Shown here piece by piece: positions 27,400 to 35,433 of a DNA stretch of 64,000 nt. The stretch spans positions 186,001 through 250,000 of the forward strand of contig JAWKKG010000008.1 of assembly GCA_041393395.1 (NCBI GenBank), given 5' to 3'. The notes under the pieces are model-generated. The model made no database searches. It was not told the DNA's origin and worked only from the letters and a program-made list of their open reading frames with translations. The DNA is from JAGQIB01 sp041393395 (lineage in GTDB: Bacteria; ARS69). How positions within the stretch are numbered: the first letter of the stretch is position 1; the number at the start of each line of letters is the position of its first letter. A program made the position numbers and the translations under genes.

Positions 27400-28908
27400 C
27401 TAGGCCACGATCCGCGTCATCGCGGAGACCGGGATCTCGCCCCGGAGCACGAGCTGGGTCGCGTGCTCGCGAAGCGCGGTGAACCCGTTCTGCTCGGCGA
27501 GACGTCGAATCTCGCCCGCGTCCGCGTCACGCGCGATCGCTTCGGACAGCGTCTCGTCGATCGCGAGGAATTCGTAGACGACGATCCGGCCCTTCATGCC
27601 GAACCCGCCGCACTGGGGACAGCCCTTGCCCTCCCACACCGAGACCGGCTCGTTCGACTCGATCCGGAGCAACGCCTTCTCGGCTTCCGTCGCCGCGCGC
27701 TCCTCCCGGCAATGAGGACAGACGCGGCGGGCCAGTCGCTGCGAGATCACGCCGGCGAGCGTGGCCGAGACCAGGAAGGGCTCCGTTCCCATGTTCCGCA
27801 GCCGCGTGAGGGTCCCGATCGCGCTGTTCGTGTGCAGCGTGGAGAGGACCAGGTGGCCGGTGAGCGCGGCGCGCACCGCGATCTCGGCCGTCTCCTTGTC
27901 GCGCATCTCGCCCACCAGGATCACGTCGGGATCCTGGCGCAGGATCGCGCGCAGTCCCCGGGCGAACGTCATGCCGGCCCGTTCGTGGATCTGCGACTGC
28001 CGGATGCGCGGCAGGCGATACTCCACGGGATCCTCGAGCGTCATCACGTTCAGCGTGGACGTGTCGACCTCGCGGAGCGCCGCGTACAGCGTCGTGGTCT
28101 TGCCGGAGCCGGTCGGGCCGGTGACGAGGACGATCCCGTGGGGGCGTCCGAAGATGTCGCGCAGACGCGCCATGTCGTCCGGGCGAAAGCCGAGATCCTC
28201 GAGCCCGAGCCGGATCTTTCCCTGCTGCAGAACACGGATGACGACGTTCTCCCCGTGTACCGTGGGCATGGTGGAGATGCGGAGGTCCACGTTCTTGCCG
28301 GCGAGGAACACCGAGATCTTTCCGTCCTGCGGCAGGCGACGTTCCGAGATGTCGAGACTGGCGACGACCTTGATCCGCGTGGCGAGCGGCAGCGCGATCT
28401 CCGCCGGAAGGCGGTGGGTCTCGCGCATGATGCCGTCCACACGAAACGAGATCTGGAGCTCGTCTTCCTGCGGCTGCACGTGCACGTCCGTCGCTCCGGC
28501 CCGAACGGCCTCGCTCATGAGACGATCGAAGAGGCGCACGACCGGCATCTCCACCGTGCCGTCCGCCTCGACCTTCATGTTCCGCGTCGCCTGCGCCGCG
28601 AGCGCCTCGACCGATTCCTCGCTCACCGCCGCGGGACCGTCGGCGGCGCCGTAGATCCGATCGATCAGCTCCCGGATCTGCGCGTCCTCCACCGCGACCG
28701 CGCGCGGCTTGAGGCCGGTGACCATCTGGACGTAGTCGAGCGCCTCGAGGTCCTTCGGGTCCTTCATCCCGAGCGTGATCGACTTGTCCTCCACCGACAG
28801 CGGCGCCAGTCCGTAGCGGGCGGCGACGGCCCGCGAGATCAGGCGGCTCGCGGCCTCGTCCGGGACGAACGCCTCCAGGTCGGCGGTGGTCCATGCGGGT
28901 TGTCTCAT
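27400..28908 (-). CDS. Pilus/secretion assembly ATPase (GspE/PilB/MshE family)
   Basis: Cytoplasmic hexameric ATPase, 502 aa, powering pilin assembly. The N-terminal N1E-like domain ends near residue 100. Walker A is GPTGSGKTT (about 265), the Asp boxes are TLEDPVEY and DPDVILVGEMRD, and His boxes include STLHTNSA. A zinc-binding CPHC...CPQC lies near residues 400-430 as in assembly (not retraction) ATPases. First gene of the operon (ATG 28908, AGAGGA upstream). No PilT-type retraction ATPase or prepilin peptidase is present here. Confidence 0.92.
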   Translation of the reverse strand: MRQPAWTTADLEAFVPDEAASRLISRAVAARYGLAPLSVEDKSITLGMKDPKDLEALDYVQMVTGLKPRAVAVEDAQIRELIDRIYGAADGPAAVSEESVEALAAQATRNMKVEADGTVEMPVVRLFDRLMSEAVRAGATDVHVQPQEDELQISFRVDGIMRETHRLPAEIALPLATRIKVVASLDISERRLPQDGKISVFLAGKNVDLRISTMPTVHGENVVIRVLQQGKIRLGLEDLGFRPDDMARLRDIFGRPHGIVLVTGPTGSGKTTTLYAALREVDTSTLNVMTLEDPVEYRLPRIRQSQIHERAGMTFARGLRAILRQDPDVILVGEMRDKETAEIAVRAALTGHLVLSTLHTNSAIGTLTRLRNMGTEPFLVSATLAGVISQRLARRVCPHCREERAATEAEKALLRIESNEPVSVWEGKGCPQCGGFGMKGRIVVYEFLAIDETLSEAIARDADAGEIRRLAEQNGFTALREHATQLVLRGEIPVSAMTRIVA

Positions 28909-29083
28909 GGCTGGCGAATCCTCTCTTTCCGCTTCCGAGATCGACCAGAAGCGACGGAGGATTTAGCGGTCCGATGGTTTCTTGGCGGGGAGAGACGGCG
29001 CTCAAGCCCCCGTCCGCGCCGGCCGATTCTCGGAGCAGGCCGCTCCGGCCGAGAAAACCCGATTCCGAGCCGCAGGAGGGCGC

Positions 29084-29443
29084 GTGAACATCTCCGTGGA
29101 GAACAAGGGGGAGATCGTCCTCGCCCGGGTCGACGAGATTCACATCGGCGCCGAGATCGCGGACGAGTTCAAGGCACGAGTGCAGGAGGCCCTGCCCGAG
29201 ACGGGCGGCCTGCTCGCCGTGGACCTCTCGAAGGTCGACTTCATGGACAGCTCGGGTCTCGGAGCCCTCGTGAGCCTGCTCAAGACGGTGCGCCCCGAGG
29301 GCGAGATCGTGCTGTTCGGGATCCGCCCGAGCGTGCAGGAGATCCTGCGCCTCACCCACCTCGACGCCGTGTTCCGGCGCGAGTCGGACGAAGCGGGCGC
29401 AATCGTGCTCCTGGAGCGGGCCGCGGCGTCGCCCGACGCCTGA
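29084..29443 (+). CDS. STAS-domain anti-sigma factor antagonist
   Basis: 119-aa single STAS domain of SpoIIAA/RsbV type. The loop VDFMDSSGLGALVSLLK contains the two serines around the phosphorylation site, with the first Ser preceded by Asp as in the family, and is followed by FGIRPSVQEILRLTHLD. It would bind and sequester an anti-sigma kinase until phosphorylated. The GTG 29084 start follows AGGAGGG. No kinase gene is adjacent; the PP2C phosphatase at 18.5 kb is a possible partner. Convergent with tkt, 16 bp apart. Confidence 0.85.
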   Translation: MNISVENKGEIVLARVDEIHIGAEIADEFKARVQEALPETGGLLAVDLSKVDFMDSSGLGALVSLLKTVRPEGEIVLFGIRPSVQEILRLTHLDAVFRRESDEAGAIVLLERAAASPDA

Positions 29444-29459
29444 CGCCCCCCGCGGAACG

Positions 29460-31463
29460 TCAGCCGAGCAGTTTCCTCGCCGCCGCCGTCACCGCCTCGG
29501 CACTGAGCCCGAGCTTCTCCGCGACGACCGCCCCCGGAGCCGACGCGCCGAAACGGCGGATCCCGTGGAAACCGTCGCCGGGACGTACCCACTCGCCCCA
29601 CGTGTAACCGGTGGCGGCCTCGACCACGAGTCGGGGCACGTCCGGCAGGAGCAGTCGATCGACGTCCGCGGCGGGCGCCTCGCGCAACTGCTCGAGGCAC
29701 GGCACGGATATCACGCGCGCCGGGATTCCTTCCTTCGCGAGCACCGCGGCCGCCTCGAAGCCGAGCGCGACCTCGGACCCGCTCGCCACGATCGCGAGAC
29801 GCGGGTCCCCCGCGGGTTCGTGCACCACGCCGGCGAGACCCACCTCGGGGGTCCCCGCGGCGCGCTCGAGCACCGGGAGATTCTGACGGGTCAGGACGAG
29901 CACGGTCGGGTGGCGGCGGAGCAGTGCGTGACGCCAGGCGGCGATCGTCTCGCGCGCGTCGGCCGGGCGCACGACGTGGACGCCGGGAATGATGCGGAGC
30001 GAATCGAGCTGCTCGATCGGCTGGTGCGTGGGACCGTCCTCGCCGACCCACACGCTGTCGTGCGTGAACACGAACACGACCGGCAGCTCCATCAGCGCCG
30101 CGAGCCGGATCGGCGGCCGCATGTAGTCCGCGAACACGAGGAACGTCGACGTGACGGGTCGCACGCCCCCGTGCAGCGCGAGACCGTTCGCGATCGCGCC
30201 CATCGCGTGCTCACGCACCCCGTAGAACACGTTGCGGCCGGCGGGATCGCGGTCCGAGAACGGCTTCGCTCCCGCGATCGCCGTCTTGTTGGACTCGAAC
30301 AGATCGGCCGAGCCGGGCAGGAGCTCGGGCACCGCGGCCGCCGCGACCTGCAACACGCTGCCCCCGGCCGAGCGCGTGGCGATCTTCTCCCCCGCCGCCG
30401 GCACCTTCGCGGCCGCCAGCGGGTCGCCGTCGATCTCTCCGGCCAGCGCTCGATGCCACGCCGCATGCTCGGCGGGCTGCGTCTTCTTCCACGATTCCTC
30501 GCGACGGCGCCACGCGTCGCTCGCTTCGCGGCGCGTCGCGCGCCACTCCGCGAAGAACTCGCGGACCTCGGCCGGCACCTCCACCGGCTTCTCGGGATCG
30601 AATCCGAGGCGCTCCTTGATCAGGCGCACCTCCGCCTCGCCGAGCGGCGCGCCGTGCGCCTTGTTGCTGTCCTCGAAGTTCGGACTGCCGTGGGCGATGT
30701 GCGTGCGCCCCACGATCAGGCTCGGGCGTGACGTCTCTTCCACGCAGGCCGCGATCGCGGCGTGGAGCGCGTCGCGGTCGTGTCCGTCGATCGGGCCCAC
30801 GACGTGCCAGCCGTATGCCTCGAAACGCGCGCCGACATCCTCGCTGAACGCGAGATCCGTGGAGCCGTCGATCGTGATGCGATTCGAATCGTAGAACACT
30901 CCGAGCCGGGAGAGCTTCCAGTGTCCCGCGAGGGACGCGGCCTCCGAGGCGACGCCTTCCATGAGATCGCCGTCTCCCGCGAGCACCCACGTGCGGTGAC
31001 CGGCGGGTCCGTCCGGCAGGCCCGGGAAGCGCGCCGCCACGTGGCGCTCCGCCGCGGCGAGACCCACGGCGTTCGCGAGACCCTGGCCGAGCGGACCCGT
31101 CGTGGTCTCGACTCCCGGCGTCCAGCCGTGCTCCGGGTGCCCCGGCGTCCTCGACTCCCACTGCCGGAAGCGGTCGATCTCCGCCCGCGACAGCTCGAAC
31201 CCCGAGAGGTGCAGCATCGAATACAGCAGCATCGACCCGTGTCCGGCCGAGAGCACGAAGCGATCGCGACCGGGCCACTCCGGCCACGCGGGATCGACGT
31301 TCAGCCAGCGCGACCACAGCTCGGTCGCGAAGTCCGCGCAACCCATCGGCAGGCCGGGGTGCCCCGAGTTCGCCCGCTGCACGGACTCGATCGAGAGCAC
31401 ACGAACGGTATCGACGATGCGCTGCGCGAGCGCCTGGCTCGGATTCGCGGTCACGGACGGCAT
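29460..31463 (-). CDS. tkt: Transketolase
   Basis: Thiamine-diphosphate enzyme of the pentose phosphate pathway, 667 aa. The TPP/Mg motif is GDGDLMEGVASEA with NRITIDG after it. QRANSGHPGLPMGCAD at the N-terminus and TGPLGQGLANAVG are family signatures; the pyrimidine-binding domain has FYGVREHAMGAIANGL and THDSVWVGEDGPTHQPIEQL. It would draw on ribulose/ribose phosphates produced through RpiB, though it is far from that operon. ATG 31463, with GGGAGGG upstream. Full length. Confidence 0.95.
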   Translation of the reverse strand: MPSVTANPSQALAQRIVDTVRVLSIESVQRANSGHPGLPMGCADFATELWSRWLNVDPAWPEWPGRDRFVLSAGHGSMLLYSMLHLSGFELSRAEIDRFRQWESRTPGHPEHGWTPGVETTTGPLGQGLANAVGLAAAERHVAARFPGLPDGPAGHRTWVLAGDGDLMEGVASEAASLAGHWKLSRLGVFYDSNRITIDGSTDLAFSEDVGARFEAYGWHVVGPIDGHDRDALHAAIAACVEETSRPSLIVGRTHIAHGSPNFEDSNKAHGAPLGEAEVRLIKERLGFDPEKPVEVPAEVREFFAEWRATRREASDAWRRREESWKKTQPAEHAAWHRALAGEIDGDPLAAAKVPAAGEKIATRSAGGSVLQVAAAAVPELLPGSADLFESNKTAIAGAKPFSDRDPAGRNVFYGVREHAMGAIANGLALHGGVRPVTSTFLVFADYMRPPIRLAALMELPVVFVFTHDSVWVGEDGPTHQPIEQLDSLRIIPGVHVVRPADARETIAAWRHALLRRHPTVLVLTRQNLPVLERAAGTPEVGLAGVVHEPAGDPRLAIVASGSEVALGFEAAAVLAKEGIPARVISVPCLEQLREAPAADVDRLLLPDVPRLVVEAATGYTWGEWVRPGDGFHGIRRFGASAPGAVVAEKLGLSAEAVTAAARKLLG

Positions 31464-31497
31464 GGTTCCCTCCCGGTTCGATTCCCGGGAGAGTAAG

Positions 31498-32658
31498 TCA
31501 CGCGGACGACGACGGCGAGTCGCAGATCGCCATCCAGCGGCTCGCGCCGCGAGCGAACAGCACGACGGTGATCGCGGGCCCGTCCGGCGAACGCGGAGCT
31601 CCTTTCCGGAGCGACGCTTCCGGGATCTTCACCCCGCGCTGCTTGAAGACGAGCTCGCGCGGCGGGTCGGCGGCAAGCGCCCGGGCGAGATCCCGTGCCC
31701 GGAAGGGCGCCATGGTCCGCACGCGGTACGCGCGTGCCCAGGGAGAGTCCGGGGCCCGATCCGCGAACAGGTAGGTCGAGTCCTCGGCCACCCGGGCGGC
31801 GCCGATCTCGCGCGCGAACGCGTCGACGCCGCCGGCGCGCCGCAGCGCCGGATCGGGATCCAGCAGGAACGCGCCGTCCGTCGCGATCGGCGCACGCGGC
31901 CCGGGCTCCACCTCGCGCCGCTCCCCGGTTTCGGTGCGCACCGCCGCCCGCCCGCGCTCGCCTCCGAGCGTCAGCATCGCCTCGCGGCACTCGAAGCCCT
32001 CGGACAGGAACTCCACGCGGGCGTCGACCGGGATCTCCTCGTCGGGAATCGCCGGCGGCGCCTTCACGAGGACGCGCGCGAAGTGCGCGCGCCACCGCTC
32101 GATCGCGTCGAGGTCGGGCGACGTTTCCCGCAGCGAGAACACCCGCCCCCGCGCCCGCGGCCGGCGATCCGGATCGACGTACAGCAAGTCGCCGCGGGCG
32201 GGGAGCGCCGTCGCGTCGCCCACGGCGACGATCGCGCGCGCGCCGGCGACGGCGAGATTGTGCGCGGCGAGTCGCGCTCGCGCCGGGTCGCGGTCGATCG
32301 CGATCACGCGATGCCCGCCCGCCCCGAACGCGAGGGAGTCCGCACCGAGCCCGCAGCCGAGATCCACCACGCGAGCGCCCGGGGACGCGGCTCGCGCGTG
32401 ATGGCGCGCACAGCCGGGCGACGTGGCCTGCTCGAGCGCCTCCCGCTCGAACAGCATCCGCTCCGGTCGCTCGAACTTCGCCCGCGCTCGTCTCTCCAGC
32501 TCGATCTGCTCCGCGAGCGCGCGCGCCGGCTCCGCGGGGAGCTCTCGCCGCAACGCCGCCGCGATCCGGATCGGATCGAACGTCTCGCCGTCGCCGGGAG
32601 CGAGCGCACGCCGCAGCGCGAACGCGTTCTCTCCGGTCAGGAACTCGTGAATGCTCAC
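31498..32658 (-). CDS. Class I SAM-dependent methyltransferase with THUMP-like C-terminal domain
   Basis: 386 aa. A helical N-terminal part (1-95) precedes the SAM-binding fold: VVDLGCGLGADSLAFG (motif I), VIAIDRDPARARLAAHNL and DLLYVDPDRRP, which resembles an NPPY-like active-site region. The C-terminus (FKQRGVKIPEASLRKG near residue 345) matches the THUMP-like domain found on uncharacterised bacterial methyltransferases; an RNA substrate is plausible. GTG 32658 overlaps the citF stop (GTGA), so it is expressed with the citrate lyase genes although no link is known. Confidence 0.75.
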   Translation of the reverse strand: MSIHEFLTGENAFALRRALAPGDGETFDPIRIAAALRRELPAEPARALAEQIELERRARAKFERPERMLFEREALEQATSPGCARHHARAASPGARVVDLGCGLGADSLAFGAGGHRVIAIDRDPARARLAAHNLAVAGARAIVAVGDATALPARGDLLYVDPDRRPRARGRVFSLRETSPDLDAIERWRAHFARVLVKAPPAIPDEEIPVDARVEFLSEGFECREAMLTLGGERGRAAVRTETGERREVEPGPRAPIATDGAFLLDPDPALRRAGGVDAFAREIGAARVAEDSTYLFADRAPDSPWARAYRVRTMAPFRARDLARALAADPPRELVFKQRGVKIPEASLRKGAPRSPDGPAITVVLFARGASRWMAICDSPSSSA

Positions 32659-34238
32659 GCGCGCGGAGCCGTGAGCCCCTCGACTCGACGCACCGCGTCG
32701 ATGACCGTCCCGTCGACCCAGTGGATCGTGGCGACGACGTCGTCCGCGAGCTTCGGCGGTGCGGGCGGGCCGCCGCACAGGCGTTCCACGTCCTCCTTGA
32801 TCTCGCGGAGATCGCGGATCGGAAGGCCGCTCCCGCGCACGGCGTCGAGCAGATCCTGACGGCGCGGGTTGATCGCGATGCCTCGCTCGGTCGCCACGAC
32901 GTCGATCAGCTCGCCGGGACCGACGAGCGTGGTCACCCGATCGACGATCACCGGGATTCGATCGCGCACGGAGGGCAGCGCGAGGATCGTGCACTTCGCG
33001 AAGAGACAGTTCTGCCACCCGCCGATCCCGTGGAGCAGGCGACCGTCCGAGTGCGTGACCACGTTCGCGTTGAAGTCGAGATCGACCTCGGTGGCGCCGA
33101 GGACCGTCACGTCGACCATCGACGCGAAGTTGCCCTTGCCGTGGTAGTTGTAGCTCGTGAACGGGCTCGTGTTCACGTGGCCGCGGTTCTCCCGCATCGA
33201 GCGCACGCCCTCGAGGTCGAACGTCTGGCCGTCCAGGATCACGGGCGTGAGCCCGTCCTCGAGCATGTCCACGAGGTACTGGTTGCTGCCGCCGCGCACG
33301 AACGAGGCGGTGATGCCGCGCGCGCGCATCCGCTCCGCCAGGTAGAGCGCGAACGCGAGCGTGATGCCCCCCGCCCCGGCCTGGAAGCTGAAGGACTGCT
33401 TCACGATGCCGGCCGCCTCGCAGAACCGCGCGACGTGCTCCGCGATGAGCAGGCGATCGGGGCTGTTCGTCACGCGGGTGGTCCCGGAGACGATCTGCGA
33501 CGGATCTCCCACGCGATCCACCACCACGACCTGGTCCACGTTGTTGCCCTGGATCTGCCAGGGCAGGCACGGGAACGGGACGAGGTGATCGGTGACGACG
33601 ATGACGTGCTCCGCGTACACGGAGTCCGCGAGCGCGAATCCGAGGAGGCCGCACGCCGAGGGGCCGCGATCGCCGGTCGCGTTGCCGAACGCGTCGGCCG
33701 TCGGGGCCGCGATGACGGCGAGGTCGACCGGCAGATCACCGTCCTGGATCGCCTGCCATCGGCCACCGTGCGAGCGCAGGATCCCGGTGCCGCGCATCGC
33801 GCCCGCCGACGTGAAGTCGCCGAGGGGCCCGTTCATGGAGCCTTCGATGTGGTGAAGGACTCCGGACTCCAGATGACGGATCATCGGCGCGTGGCACGGG
33901 AACGAAGCGCTCGGGGCCCAGGTCACGTCGCGAATGCCCATCTCGGCGACGAGGTCCATCACCGCGTTCGCCACGAGGTCGCCGTTGCGGAAGTGGTGAT
34001 GCGTGGAGATGACCATGCCGTCGTGCAGGTTCGCGCGCTCCAGGGCGGTGCGCAGATCGGGAGCGCGCTTGTCGCCGTCGGCCGGGTAGTCCGCGCAACT
34101 GCGGATCCGGGGGCCATGCTTGCGGCCGTCCGGCAGGTGCTTCCCCACCCCCCGGTACGGGACGCGTTCCCGGCCGTTCACCTCCCGCGGAACCTCTCGG
34201 CCCGCGGCGTTCGTCACGAGATCACGCGTGGCCGGCAT
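32655..34238 (-). CDS. citF: Citrate lyase alpha subunit (citrate:acetyl-ACP transferase)
   Basis: Transfers the citrate moiety onto the acyl carrier for cleavage. 527 aa, normal for CitF. It opens with the typical NAAGREVP...GREHVP-like segment (here VNGRERVPYRGVG), has GGITLAFALYLAERM, HGKGNFASMVDVTVLGATEVDLDFN in the second half and DVVATERGIAINPRR. ATG 34238 lies within the end of the preceding CitD-CitE gene (17-bp overlap). Together with that gene it would cleave citrate to acetate and oxaloacetate. CitC, CitX and CitG, needed to activate the carrier, are not in this window. Confidence 0.9.
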   Translation of the reverse strand: MPATRDLVTNAAGREVPREVNGRERVPYRGVGKHLPDGRKHGPRIRSCADYPADGDKRAPDLRTALERANLHDGMVISTHHHFRNGDLVANAVMDLVAEMGIRDVTWAPSASFPCHAPMIRHLESGVLHHIEGSMNGPLGDFTSAGAMRGTGILRSHGGRWQAIQDGDLPVDLAVIAAPTADAFGNATGDRGPSACGLLGFALADSVYAEHVIVVTDHLVPFPCLPWQIQGNNVDQVVVVDRVGDPSQIVSGTTRVTNSPDRLLIAEHVARFCEAAGIVKQSFSFQAGAGGITLAFALYLAERMRARGITASFVRGGSNQYLVDMLEDGLTPVILDGQTFDLEGVRSMRENRGHVNTSPFTSYNYHGKGNFASMVDVTVLGATEVDLDFNANVVTHSDGRLLHGIGGWQNCLFAKCTILALPSVRDRIPVIVDRVTTLVGPGELIDVVATERGIAINPRRQDLLDAVRGSGLPIRDLREIKEDVERLCGGPPAPPKLADDVVATIHWVDGTVIDAVRRVEGLTAPRA

Positions 34239-35433
34239 GTTCCCGCTCCTTCCAGTCCGCGGGGAGAGTGCCTCCCGCCACCGCCAGTTCCACCGCCCGG
34301 CGAGCCCGCTTGACCACCGGGGCGTCGATCATCTTCGAGCCGAGCGAGACCACGCCGCGTCCGGCCGCTTCCGCCTCGTCCCACGCGAGGACGATCCGCT
34401 TCGCGCGCGCGAGATCCTCGCCCGCAGGCGTGAAGCCCTCGTTCACCACGCGGACCTGCCGCGGGTGGATGCAGCCCTTGCCCTCGAACCCGAAGTCGCG
34501 GGCCTCGGCGACGGCCGTCCGAAGCGAGTCGAGGTTCTCGAAGTCGGAGTGCACGGTGTCGATCGGCGTGATGCCGGCCGCGCGCGCGGCCGCGACCACG
34601 ACGGACCGGGCCCACTGCGACTCGCGTCCTTCGTCGGTGCGTTTCGCGCCGAGGTCCGCGGTGAGGTCCTCCAGCCCGAGGGTCAACGCGACGACCGTGG
34701 GATGCGCGCGCGCGATCCGTTCCGCCGCGAAGATTCCCTTGGCGCTCTCGAGGATCGGCATGAGCCACGGCGGGGACTCGCTCACGTCGAGGCGGGCACA
34801 CGCCTCCGCCACGGCCACGACCTGCTCCTGGGACTCGGTCTTCGGGATCAGGATCATCTGCGCGCCGTGCCCGACCACGTAGGGCAGATCCTCGAGGCCG
34901 AGCGGCAGCTGATTGATGCGCACCATGCGCTCGGCGCCGCCCCAGTCGAGGAAGCGGAGCGCGTTGCGCACGAGCGGGCGGGCGGCCGGCTTCTCGCGCG
35001 GGGCCACGCTGTCCTCCAGGTCGAGGATCACGCCGTCGGCGCCGTACAGGCCGGCGTTCATCATGAACTTCGGGTTCGTGCCCGGCAGGTAGAGACGCGA
35101 TCGACGGAACCGATCCCGCGCGGAAGGGCCGGCGTTGCGCGGATCGGGCAGTACGTGGCGACCGGTGCCGAGACCGGCCGCGTGGACCGCGGCTTCCAGT
35201 CGGGCCGCGATGACGAGCGGCAGGGCGCCCTGGTCCTCCACGTCCACGCGGGCGTGCGTCACGTCGAGGGCGGCGAGGCCGTCGGCGACCTGACGGCGCA
35301 GGTGGTCGCCGTACAGCAGCTCGACCTTGGAGCGGACGTGGGTCTCGATGCCGCCGGAGTCCCGCGGTTCCACCCGGATCCACACGTCGGAGCGAACGTC
35401 GGCCCCGCGCGGACCGGCCTCGCCGGCCGTCAT
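34222..35433 (-). CDS. CitD-CitE fusion: citrate lyase acyl-carrier domain joined to beta (lyase) subunit
   Basis: 403 aa. Residues ~12-90 resemble the citrate lyase gamma subunit CitD (RSDVWIRVEP, LLYGDHLRRQVADGL, VEDQGALPLVIAARLEA). From ~110 on it is a CitE/HpcH TIM-barrel lyase (SRLYLPGTNPKFM, GADGVILDLEDSV, GLEDLTADLGAKR, GKGCIHPRQV). In separate CitD proteins the prosthetic-group serine precedes the aligned S/G-D pair; here that position appears to be Arg14 with Ser15 next to it, so loading is uncertain. ATG 35433 overlaps the aconitase stop (ATGA). Cleavage of citryl thioester to oxaloacetate is the expected reaction; other acyl-CoA lyase roles are possible. Confidence 0.85.
   Translation of the reverse strand: MTAGEAGPRGADVRSDVWIRVEPRDSGGIETHVRSKVELLYGDHLRRQVADGLAALDVTHARVDVEDQGALPLVIAARLEAAVHAAGLGTGRHVLPDPRNAGPSARDRFRRSRLYLPGTNPKFMMNAGLYGADGVILDLEDSVAPREKPAARPLVRNALRFLDWGGAERMVRINQLPLGLEDLPYVVGHGAQMILIPKTESQEQVVAVAEACARLDVSESPPWLMPILESAKGIFAAERIARAHPTVVALTLGLEDLTADLGAKRTDEGRESQWARSVVVAAARAAGITPIDTVHSDFENLDSLRTAVAEARDFGFEGKGCIHPRQVRVVNEGFTPAGEDLARAKRIVLAWDEAEAAGRGVVSLGSKMIDAPVVKRARRAVELAVAGGTLPADWKEREHAGHA

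Noticed and set aside
31695..34313. Long plus-strand frame opposite citF and the methyltransferase
   Set aside because: Arg-rich shadow translation; CitF motifs and coupled start/stop overlaps support the minus strand.
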